From positions 5,946,902 through 6,010,901 of the forward strand of contig OX422199.1 in NCBI GenBank assembly GCA_949130485.1: 64,000 bases of DNA. The letters are read 5' to 3'. The notes below the pieces were generated by a model. The model saw only the letters and a program-made list of their open reading frames with translations, was not told the origin of the DNA and ran no database searches. Origin of the DNA: Agelas oroides (taxonomy: Eukaryota > Porifera > Demospongiae > Agelasida > Agelasidae). How positions within the stretch are numbered: the stretch's first letter is position 1; the number at the start of each line of letters is the position of its first letter. The position numbers were made by a program, and so were the translations under genes. Shown here one piece after another: positions 22,301-31,898 of this stretch.

Positions 22301-25300
22301 ATCTAAATTAAAAGACTCTACCGCACTGTTTCACCTTCAGGGTTTAAGGGAAGCCACACACCCTGCCCGGCTTTTCATTGCTTTCAGTACACTTGATCAT
22401 ATTTAAAGTGACGAACAGCTGGGCAGGGGCCTGCAAACAAGGATAGATACTTTCATCATGGTAGCTTCATTGTGAAAAGGCTGAAGAAGGGTAGCTTCAT
22501 CCCCCAGCCCCACCCCAAAAAATCTGGAAAAAGGACATGGTCACATTAGCAAAAATTCACGTATATGCTGTGTCAGCAGTCTTTGTGTTGCGTAGACAAA
22601 TCACATTCGTCCATTACCAACTTTTAAATTCTTAAATTAACAGCCTCATTCCAAGACCACCTGAAAATGAGATTGAGGTTAGCAGGTTTTTTGTAGACCT
22701 CAAATTTAGAGTGCATTATGCTTAATAGGCTTCTACTTTTGCCTCCCAGCATTTGCCTTAGGTGCTCCTTGGCAAGATTTGTTATACTCTGTAACACAGT
22801 AGCTTGCTACCACGTGATCACATAAGGCACATAATTAAATGCTGACTCAGCACATACAAAATATTTTGTAAGTGTGACCAGGCCCTTTCCTGATTTTTTG
22901 GGCAGGGCCAGGGGACGAGGCTAGAAAAAGAGCCCGCCACATGTGCTTGGTCATCACTCTTGCCGTTACTACCGTATTGTTTCTAAAAATTTGGCATCTC
23001 TAATTTTTTGGCACCCTTCGCACAAATGGACCTCAGTATCTCTTAATTTCGGCAAGGGGAAACCCAATAATTACAAACATTTTATCTCTAAATATGGGGG
23101 GGGGGAATACCATTCCATGTAATTGGAAGGAAATATACAGAGGGTACAAACTCTCGGCCACATGCGTACAACACTGTAAGTGTTTCGGCACCATTCACGT
23201 GTGAATCACTAGTGTGTTGAGATGGAATCTGATTGTATCGTTCTAGATCCCCCAAGTCCCAAGCGAAGAAAGTTAACTGACTATTTTTCAAAGATTTCCG
23301 CTACAAAAGAGTTCCCGAAGTTTCTTAAACGCTACGAGCCGACAGACGTGCCGCACCGCCCAAAGCATTCAGTCGGGAGGCCAAAGAAGAATCCCCAGAC
23401 TACCTCGCAGACGTCTGAAGAGAGCCAACAGCACCCTATAGACGTGGTAACCCCGTATAGCTGTCTCGATCAGAAGAGAAGACATTCTACTCGGACCTCG
23501 TGTTAGGTTTCTAATTATTCAGCACTTGTGATTTTCGGTAGAAAATTTGATTTTTATTTCTAATTATTACAGCAAGGCACGCATTTTTTTTTTCTGCCGA
23601 ATTTTTAGAAACAATATGGTAGTTACTGAATTCTTTACACATAGCTAGCTAGCTACCACGTGATACATTATTATAGTAGCATTTGTTACATAACCAGTAC
23701 ATAGGAGAAATGTGGCAAGTGTGATCATGCCCCATTTGAATTTTTGTGAAAGGATGACCTGGGAATGAGATAACACAAACAGCAGACACAACATCACCTA
23801 CAGAGCAATCTGAGTAAGATAGGCAAACATGAAGACTATCAAGAGTTGCTGGAGTCTAGCAGCATATTTTCAGGGTAATTGCATACATGTTTTCCTGGCT
23901 AATCCATCCACAGATTTCAAGAGAGAAGGTGGTACAGTACAACAAGCTACCAGAGGAAAAACAGCTTTCATTAGTGGAATTTTGTCCACACTTGATGTAC
24001 ATCATTGAAGGAACTGACTGTCTGAAACCACTGAAATGCAGGATTGATGTCAACGGAGCAAACTTTCATGGACGACCAGTCTTCTTCATGCTGACATCTC
24101 CTGTTCCTTTTGGTATGTATCATCATGCTATAAATCTGCATTAACTGATATTATGTAAGGCAAATAGGACATCTACGATAGAGTCTAGAGGCCCAACCCC
24201 CCCCCCCCCCCCCCCCCCCCTCCTCTTCACGGCTTGCTTGTGTTCAGTGTAGCCCCATCCATTACAATATGCAATTGTCCAAGAAGTGTTCAGATTGCAA
24301 AGCGATGGAAATACAGTGAAATTCATTCCTGCCTGTTCCACGATGTAATCATCCCTCTAATCAGATATTAAATATTTACTATGGGTGTTGTGATTGTCTT
24401 GTGATAGGCATGCGAAGAGGAAGGAATCCAGGAGTAAGTCCTGCACAACAAGAAGAAACTTCTAGTAAGACCGAATAATTATTCTTTATACCTGAAATAG
24501 TTAAAACAGTAAACACAGGATAATGTTCACATTAGAAACAAATAACATAATATGAGACAATCATTCAGCTGTATAATGTATGTCATGTCTGTTAGCATAG
24601 ACATCTGGTGGTGAGTGCTTATGTACAACACAGATGGGTGCAATACTTGTTATATGGTTACAATGTTGATGATGTCAAACAGTTGCTAAGCAACATGTCA
24701 CATTGCTTCTAAGCAGCACTTTCAGCTTTTGTGATTAGCTTGCTTGCAATTTGAACTGAAGAGCTAGGATCAAGAAGATTATTCTTGACCTCTGGCAACT
24801 TCATATGCAACATGGATAACACAGCTAGCAGTTTGCCAATGGTGGGGAAAAGAGTTGATTCCACAGTTCCTACATACTTGAGTAATGTAGAAGGATGCCC
24901 ACAAAACACCTGCTCACACAAGAACGAACAGAAAGTGGTAACGAAACTGATGCTGGAACTGAACATCAAGACTTGAGGCAAAGGGCTAGGGATGCATGGT
25001 AGACGAGGTGCCTGAGTGTCTGTTACAGCTAGCAAATAATGACATATTGTGGGGCTCTTCTTGGTCTATTCATTTTTATATGCACTAGTTGATGTCACTC
25101 AGCCCTACTACATTTTATTGTAGATTCTATTTTGGCAATGCATTGCTGGCTTAAATGTCTCAAGTCTTGCAGCTTGTTCATATTTTCCTTTATTTTGTTG
25201 CAGATAAAACCCTGAATGTGCGAAACCTTTCACTAGCATTGGTACAGGTGACCAACTGGCACACACTAGGAATCAGATTGGGTGTGCCTCCATACCAGCT

Positions 25301-27183
25301 CAAACACATTGAGCAGAGCTACTCCATGAACAGTGAGCGGTGCAAAAACGAGATGCTGTCTGTGTGGCTGCAGACGTCTCCTGCTGCTTGCTGGAGAGAT
25401 GTAGTCAGAGCTCTGCATGAGATGGAACATCACGTACTAGCAAAGATCATGCACAGAGATTACGACCAAGGTTTGCTGCTTATCAGCTACTGGCATAGTT
25501 TGAGATAAATTTAATAATGGCTGACAGCGACATGATGTCATGCACTGTTGTCATGCTATAATGTTGTGCACTAAGTGAAAATCTGTGCTCTAATAGCATG
25601 AATCATGAATACGATCGAGGTGCTCTAATAGAAAATTGGTGTTGAGCATCTTGGGTTTCAACGCTGTCTAAATTGTCTCACTTTGAACTAACAATTTACA
25701 GGTTCAGAAGGCAAAAAAGGCAATTTTGATTAGCCATATGGTTTTGGATTTATTAAAAACCTACAAATTACAACATTTTGTGACACCGTGTTCTAGGGCT
25801 AACCTAGCCTTCCTCCCAAGCTCCCCCCTCAGTGCTGACTGTTGTAGGGGGGAGCCTGGGAACGAGAGTAGAACTAACCCACTGTAAATAGTACCTGGCA
25901 TAGTTGAAAACGATTTGATAGCATGGTTACAAACACTTGCCACTCTGAGTCTAAGAGCTCCTAATACTAAAGTCATGCATGATATTAGGTGCCTCACGTT
26001 TGGGGTATATATCCTACTCAGTAGTTGGCTTCTTTTAATGTCAAGTTTGCAATTAAACTGAAATGTTTCAACCACAGAGTACACCATATACAGCTACCTA
26101 CTGGTCCCTGCAGCAAAGTGTGGTCATAGCACAGTTTTGAAGGTAGTCCAAATGATTGGACATTGGCTGGCAAAGAACAATAGCAGCCTCCCACATTTAA
26201 ATCTAGGTACTTGTCCTTTGAGGTTCTGTGCTTGCTTTCATAGGATAGCAGTACCCATGTTACGTACATGCAACTAAACAGCACTACCTCAACCTGAGTC
26301 TACAGTCTATAATGTAATAGGAGATGAAGCTAGAGCACCCTGTTGGCTAACAGCAAAACTGGGCTATAGTTCCTTTCATTGCAAACTACACTTTATGCAT
26401 GTGACCAATGTAACAAAAGAGTGGGGCCATGCATTGAATACAGGTGGAAGCAAGATACTTAAATTTCTATTCTCTAATCCCACAGCTCAGGTTTTGATCA
26501 GTACTGAACTCCAACCAGATAGTGTTGACCTCAAGCTTGCACTATGCAGTGAGAACCCCAATCAGGATGTCCTCTTTGATCTGACAAACCTGGATCATCA
26601 AGATTTTCTTGCTGAGATTAGCCTACAGCTTGTCAACTGTAAGTGCCTTCCTGAAGAACTTGATATGGAGCAGTACCATACCACAAGCCATGAACATGAG
26701 TTTGAATCTGTATATCAGATGCTACGACAGTGGGTTCAACAGAAATCATCTGAAGCAACTCTTTCTGTACTTTCAAGTGCTCTGACGAATCTTGGGTCTA
26801 CACTGGAATTCAGTACTTGCAATGACCAAGTGGACACTGCTCAGCGTATCTCCTCAGAAGCTCTTTACATTCATCCTGAGTTGGCCCACACAATTTCAAT
26901 GAAAATAGCAAGCCAGTGGAAATTTGTGGGACGCTTCTTGGGGTTGTCCGAACAAACCATACAGCACATAGACAATTTGCATGGAAAGGATAATTTGGCC
27001 AAACAGGCATACCACATGTTGTCAATTTGGAAACAGCAATGCAGGAGTGCTACATGTCATGAGGTTGAGAAGGCTGTAAGTACAGTGAATAAGCGGGCAG
27101 TGATGCCCTTTTGTTTGAATGATGCATGGTGCTATGTTAGCAAGTATATCAAACATCACACACATATGCATGGTGAACTCTGA
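19362..27183 (+). CDS. CARD - ZU5 - UPA-like - triple Death domain protein, 989 aa
   Basis: Seven exons with GT-AG ends and consistent phases: 19362-19636, 19821-21135, 22013-22171, 23914-24112, 24408-24464, 25204-25470, 26486-27183; total 990 codons including TGA. Residues about 10-92 look like a CARD (LDQVVRQLVKQKAIQRHV ... FFAFLEILESTSESIEAHG). A Ser/Thr/Glu-rich linker follows. About 296-425 is a ZU5 domain (GGIFYSPIHGIAVDIPEQAI, VTVEIPHCA), then a lysine-rich segment (about 430-450), then a UPA-like region (495-649). Exon 6 encodes a Death domain (NWHTLGIRLGVPPYQLKHIE); the last exon encodes two more death folds, the first degenerate and the second clear (WKFVGRFLGLSEQTIQHID). ZU5-UPA-Death is the supramodule of UNC5, PIDD and ankyrins; a CARD in front implies caspase or immune-adaptor signalling. 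Cytoplasmic or nuclear; no membrane segment. Confidence 0.8.
19536..19920 (+). repeat. Exact 96-bp duplication of the CARD C-terminal half
   Basis: Positions 19536-19631 and 19825-19920 are identical over 96 bp (32 codons, from GCCGTGCTAAGAGATACCAC). The 193 bp between them include an intron whose donor (GAGT|GTGAGT) and acceptor (CTCAG|GGAAGCC) keep both copies in frame, so the mature protein would carry the segment twice. Confidence 0.9.
21136..22012. other. Intron of the CARD gene with a loose inverted repeat
   Basis: GGACTGGGGACACAAGGACC (about 21230) recurs inverted in a degenerate tandem array of GGTCCTCAGATC / CAGTCCTTG blocks at 21600-21720. Probably the decayed ends of a small TIR element. 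No exon seen. Confidence 0.4.
22970..23621. mobile_element. 652-bp TIR element in an intron, GTTAC target duplication
   Basis: Ends are TACCGTATTGTTTCTAAAAA and, inverted at 23621, TACCATATTGTTTCTAAAAA; GTTAC flanks both sides (22965-22969, 23622-23626). Inside, a plus frame 23222-23506 (94 codons) encodes KRRKLTDYFSK and a GRPKK AT-hook-like motif, reminiscent of N-termini of transposon DNA-binding proteins. It lies in the 1.74-kb intron of the CARD gene. The 5-bp duplication does not settle the superfamily. Confidence 0.75.
24197..24220. repeat. 24-base C homopolymer
   Basis: Uninterrupted run of C in an intron of the CARD gene; length is likely unstable and error-prone in assembly. Confidence 0.9.
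25471..26485. other. Last intron of the CARD gene with a mini-element
   Basis: Contains the 66-bp Mutator-like mini-element at 25805-25870; otherwise no feature recognised. Confidence 0.5.
25805..25870. mobile_element. 66-bp foldback mini-element of the TAGCCTCGTTCCCAG family
   Basis: Begins TAGCCTTCCTCCCAAGC and ends CCTGGGAACGAGAGTA, with a CCCCCC/GGGGGG stem inside. Flanks GGGCTAACC and GAACTAACC match at 7 of 9, fitting the 9-bp target duplication seen for relatives at 46892 and 62134. Confidence 0.6.
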
Positions 27184-28350
27184 AGTGCTGACTGTATATT
27201 GTACAGGTGTTCTGTATACAGTGCAACCAAGGCTAGTGAGCCTACTGATCGGCAGTCTTATTGCTCTATCTGACTACACATTGACATCATTTTGTACTTT
27301 ATATACAGACTTAGTTGCCACAATACTTTTGAATATCAGCCAAGTAAATACATGGAATCTTTTTGAAGAGTAATCTGCTAACATAGTATACATTTATGAG
27401 CAGTGCATGTAGGGTATGTTTCTCAGGAGGCCTTGAGTGCACTGAAAAGAAATGCAGTATGCTCATAACCTATCTAATGCAGGGGCTTTTGAAATGGACT
27501 CACGTATCACTTCCTACTATGTATTCACATGGGGAGGATAAATACAAGTTATGTCGTGTCAAATCCTCATTCACAGGCCTCTCCACTTTTTCTTCGATTC
27601 TTCAGTTATTGTTCAGTATCAAAAATAAATAAATCAATTAAAATTTTTGGGAGGGTTAGACTTGGGAATGAGGATAGTCATGTGGTGAAGTCATAGTACA
27701 TAAGCAGACAATGCAGCCATTCCGAGCTATGAGTAAAAATGCTGCTTTTCGTGGTGTGCATTAATTGGAATTACGCGTTTTTCTCAGAGGCGGGAATATG
27801 AAATCACTTCCACAGCTATGGCAGATTAGGTCACCACGAGATCTCTTCTGTGTGCAAGTATGAAAGCCATTGCTGGTCTGTACAATAACCGCCTTTCAGC
27901 AAACACGTCAAGCGACCCAATTCCAAAGACAATAGATCACGTGATCCCAAAAGTGGGTGGGGCCAGAGCCATCCCGGGGTACCTTTTCAAAACTCCAATC
28001 CTATTGGTCAATAATTATGCGTATGCGCCGTTGCCCTGACAACACCCTAAATTAACCCTAACCCAACCAATCAGATTAGAGCTTTGAAACGCACTCCAGT
28101 ATTATACTGGGGCCATATTAGAACCGGGAGATTTAAATAGTATGGAGATCAAATAACCCATCTGGGGTATTGAAGTGGAGTTATTCACAAAACAATATCT
28201 TCACATATCTTAATGAGGGCCCTTTTCTGACCCAGTCCTTAACCACACCTGAGCATGATTTAACCACACTTGTACCATGATGCGTGGGTGGATAAAAGGT
28301 ACCGCCACAGTATCTATCTACCATACACCCTAGCACAGCCTTTGATCTTT

Positions 28351-28372
28351 CCATACACCCTAGGGTGTATGG
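28351..28372. repeat. 22-bp perfect palindrome
   Basis: CCATACACCCT followed by its exact complement; the CCATACACCCT half also occurs at 28320 and inside the foldback at 29711-29870. Confidence 0.85.
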
Positions 28373-28482
28373 TTGCCAAGACAACTAACGTTCCAGCGGT
28401 AGCGCTTGTCATAACAATACACAAGAAGTCAGACACTAAAGTGGAATTCAACAAAGCAGCATATATACACAGTGACCAAAGA

Positions 28483-29534
28483 TCAAAACTTATCAAAATC
28501 ATCAATAGCCTGCTTTGTCAGACTGGTGGTGTGAGACTCAAATGTTCCACTTGTCATAACAGGTCCAGTAAAAATGTTAACAGAACAACCATTAAAATTA
28601 AAAGTAGGAGCCTGAGCACCCACTCCAGAAACTGGCATATGACAGGGATAAACTGCAGGCAGAAGACTAGGTACTTGAGGTTTTGGTAGCTGAACCAGTT
28701 GCTTTTCTGCAGAATTAGTGATATCCGCCAAGGCCGGTTCACATGCCCCTTGATGTTGCTCAACACCAGGCCTCTCATAGACCCTGAGAGCTTCAATACT
28801 TTTACTCTGAATAGTTTCTTCCTGAATTCCATGTTTGTACATACGAGTAGCTCCTGTAACGCGAAGACTGTGGTTACTTTTGCCTGCAATATAACCGCTG
28901 CATGTTTTATCTCTGCCCCAATGCCATCTTTGTGCAACTGTTGGAAAACGGTCTCCATTGTACCATGAAACTGCCAAAAACGCATATCCTTTTTCGCATA
29001 AATATCAAACGGCTGCTTGTTGCATCGGCGCATGATGCGCTGCAAGGCACACAACAACATGTGGATAGTGGCAGGAGGATAACGCTCGCCATCTTTCTTG
29101 CGTACCTCAATGGTAAACAGTGACAGCCACTTGGGTAGGCTTTCTGCGTTTTCCGTTTCTAAGATGCTTTCGGGACACTTGTCTTCACACCGCTTATTTC
29201 GCTCCTGAATCCACTCATTGAAAGCTTGCAGAGCCCACTGATAATTTTTCTGTGTATTTTTGGGAATAACACCTGCAGATAACTTCTCAAGCTCTGCCGA
29301 AGTAGCTGGCTCAGCAAACCGCTTACGCTTAGCAGGTTCGCTACTCTTAGCTGCAGTACGCTTCTTTCTAGCTAGTGGCTGTAGTTGAAAGTCGTCGCCT
29401 TCATCTGCTGAACTCCATTCCTCCCACTCTCCCATTCCCAGGCTGAAATCTTCTTTGATTCGCCTCTTTGTTGCAGGAGACGGCGGGTATTTCAAGTTTT
29501 TCAACAAGCTAGCTGATACAATCTCCTTTGCCAT
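28483..29534 (-). pseudogene. Decayed Crypton-type tyrosine recombinase (DUF3504-like)
   Basis: The N-terminal frame (29534 down to about 28890) has an acidic/basic head with a nuclear-type KRKRFAEPA motif, then NTQKNYQWALQAFNEWIQER and YPPATIHMLLCALQRIMRR, the core-binding part of DUF3504/Crypton recombinases. A second frame (about 28880-28483) carries HSLRVTGATRMYKHGIQEET and EALRVYERPGVEQH, the catalytic HxLR and Tyr regions. The stretch between them, expected to carry the first catalytic Arg, is missing, and the GHxS box between IQ and KSIEALR is reduced. I therefore call it a relic of a plain DNA transposon rather than an active enzyme or domesticated gene. It lies in the segment absent from the right duplicate. 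Confidence 0.75.
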
Positions 29535-29710
29535 GGTTCACTACACTGAAACGATACAGTAGCTACACGGAGCTTGCTGCTGCTAAAATAAAATCCCAGC
29601 ACTAATAAGCATATTGACGTCATTCACCAATTAGTTAACAGTTACTACGGTATCCTTACCCCCAACTGTCTGGGAAACCATTAGTTAATTGAATCATGGT
29701 ACAAGTCAGC

Positions 29711-29870
29711 TGTACCATGGGCTTCTGCGGTGTATGGGTTTGTACCCTTCGTGTAGTTATATGTATTCCCGAGGGCTTCGTTATATGTATTCCCGAGGGC
29801 TTCGCCCTCGGGAATACATATAACTACACTCAGGGTACAAATCCCATACACCCTAGAAGCCCATGGTACA
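29711..29870. repeat. 160-bp foldback (near-perfect palindrome)
   Basis: Starts TGTACCATGGGCTTCT and ends with the complement at 29870; the arms share TGTATGGG, GTAGTTATATGTATTCCC and GAGGGCTTCG. One arm carries a 24-bp tandem duplication (TTATATGTATTCCCGAGGGC) next to the centre. A likely small foldback transposon; the long overlapping frames here are artefacts of the palindrome. Confidence 0.85.
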
Positions 29871-29920
29871 ACTATTACATACAGACAAGGTAGCCAAGCT
29901 AGGTCATATACCTTCTGGTG

Positions 29921-30969
29921 CATTCAAAAGTAGATTATCATACCTATATAGCTAGACATACATCTCATACTACCTCCTACTCACAGTCATATATGATAAT
30001 GACTTAGATGAAGGGACTAATAACCCAGGCAGCACATGCTTAGTATGCTTTGATACATCAGATTTAGTGCGACTCCATTATTTGTACCTTTCATTGCAGT
30101 CTACTCATATCGCTATATAAATATATATACTGTTATTTACTTGAGGTTAGCTTGGGAAGAGCATATGGTGGGGTAGGATTGATGGAGCCTTGAGTGGAGC
30201 CTAAGAAGTCACAAACAGTAGAGAGCAGCCAACTTCTGATTATAATGCTACATCTTGATTGTGCCTGAGGGCAACGTCTTCCTTACGAGAAAGCACCACC
30301 CATGCACCTCTTTCTTGACGTGTCAGCTAGGTAAGTTAGTGCCTTCAACTCAGTCTGTTTTGTCATGCAACTTTAGATAAAAAAAGTCCTCCTGAGCAAG
30401 CCTGAGCTGTCGTACTACCTGGTATGATATCCACATACATAGGGAAGAGTACATGAGAGGCAGTTGAGGAGTAATGCACCAGAGTTTAATACTTCTAATT
30501 TACGTACAGTACCAATCCTTCCCCATGAAGGAAAAAAGCTCCAGTCAAATGCAATTTACTTTCCAAGAGGACTGACACAAGTTTAGGCCACATAAAGAAT
30601 GTCTTTTCATAAATCCAGATGGTCAGCTCTGTAAAATTAATTATACAGTCTGCTTTCCCTTAAATTACGCATAGGTACACACATAGGTACACACATAATA
30701 TAAGACTGGTGAAACTACTAAGTGGTCAACAACAGCTCAGCTATGTACATAAAGTGTGGTAGATATAAGTATATAGCACTGGGAAACTTCTGTGATATAG
30801 GTTAGCCGGTATTTATGTATGTAACAACTGCTATACATGTGCTTGCTAAAGATTTTGAGTGTGTGCATATGGAGGCGACATTCAGCTCAGGGATACAGTA
30901 TTAACAGTTTCATCTCAGTCTTACAAATTATCTTTAAGCTTTTCTAAAGCCAGCTCATTACTGAATTGT
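29921..30969. other. 3' flank of the left membrane gene
   Basis: Collinear with 40051-40928 in the right duplicate (shared blocks near 30330/40310, 30670/40665, 30850/40860). Probably the ancestral 3' UTR and downstream region. No separate gene. Confidence 0.5.
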
Positions 30970-31237
30970 TCAGACTTCTGGCTCCTGAGCCTCTGGATCC
31001 TGAGCCGCTTCTGACTCTTCAGCCTCTGGGTCCTGAGCTTCTGACTCTTCAGTCTCTGGGTCCTGAGCTTCTGACCCCTGAGTCTTTGACTCTGGTACAT
31101 CCGTATCACGCTGATCTGCTAAATCAATATCTACAACAAAATCGCCTGCATTCTTAAGTGTTTCAGACTTTTTCCTCCCTTGTGTTGCTCTTCTAAAGCT
31201 TTTTCGGTGCTTGGCACCAATAGAAAATCCACCAATC
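30970..31237 (-). pseudogene. Severed C-terminal tail of the left membrane-protein gene
   Basis: Reads [20 protein letters not shown], then ESKTQGSEAQDPETEESEAQ-type acidic repeats, and stops after EPEV at 30970. The right paralog has the matching [18 protein letters not shown] and its Q-E-P repeats followed by an ending EKLKDDL; here the equivalent ending (EKLKDNL) lies in another frame. The piggyBac-type insertion separates this tail from the rest of the gene, so it is no longer in frame with it. Confidence 0.75.
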
Positions 31238-31241
31238 TTAA

Positions 31242-31898
31242 CCCTTTGAACGCGGAAGTAATTTTATTCATGACAGTTTATTAACGCGGAAGTTGTTCCA
31301 TTATCAGCGTTATCAACTCGAACGGTCAAAGTGACAAGCGTGCTAGCAAGTCTTTGGCTGCACCAACGGCTTGATTTGTGTATATAGGGTGTAAATAGGC
31401 TGGACTAATTTATCTAAATGGCTGATAAGTGCCTAGTAAGCTATTTCTACTTGATTGAAGCCATTTTGTGCTGACTATGCATCGTAGCTTCGAGCGATTG
31501 GAAACGGTGCCGATTTTCTCACCTGATACCCACAGCCGCGACAAAATCAGCCGATTTACAAGTTATTTGAAGCTATTTCTCCTACCTGAAGTAAAATATG
31601 GAGAACGCCTTCTCCCTGTGGGCGGGAAAAAGCTTCGTGTTTGGCAGTCCTCAGCTCATTGACGATCACCCGCGAATAAGTACCGCCTCTTCCTGTCTTT
31701 CCAGACGATGATGTCAGTCCAAAGGTGTGGCCTAGCCTCATTAGCACTTATCATGGGGGGGGCCTACCCTCAAATCTCATTAAGCTTCTTAGCTTTGCGC
31801 GGAAAGCGCACGAAATTTTCGTGAGCGTATATATATGGTCGCCGCGACGACGGGAAGTTTAATGTGACCATATATATATGGTCACCGCGTTCAGAGGG
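31242..31898. mobile_element. 657-bp piggyBac-type MITE inserted in a coding exon, TTAA target
   Basis: Ends are CCCTTTGAACGCGG and, inverted, CCCTCTGAACGCGG; TTAA flanks both sides (31238-31241, 31899-31902). The right duplicate has the uninterrupted target (CCAATCTTAAGCAAGCTC, 41368-41385). TTAA targets and CCCTTT-type ends are hallmarks of piggyBac. No transposase is encoded. The right end has a further inverted motif, GACCATATATATATGGTC. Insertion postdates the segmental duplication. Confidence 0.92.

Larger units (their letters stand above)
27430..29920. other. Segment present only in the left duplicate; carries the Crypton-like relic and foldbacks
   Basis: In the right duplicate the sequence runs directly from CTCAGGAG (40037) to AAAGTAGATTA (40051); here about 2.5 kb intervene. 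This is inserted material in the left copy or a deletion in the right. Besides the recombinase relic and palindromes I see no gene. Confidence 0.6.

Noticed and set aside
28046-28066. Telomere-like TAACCCTAACCC
   Set aside because: Only two units; chance or part of a promoter-like GC-rich stretch.
29681-29923. Overlapping short frames with ICIPEG repeats on both strands
   Set aside because: Generated by the 160-bp palindrome and its 24-bp internal duplication.
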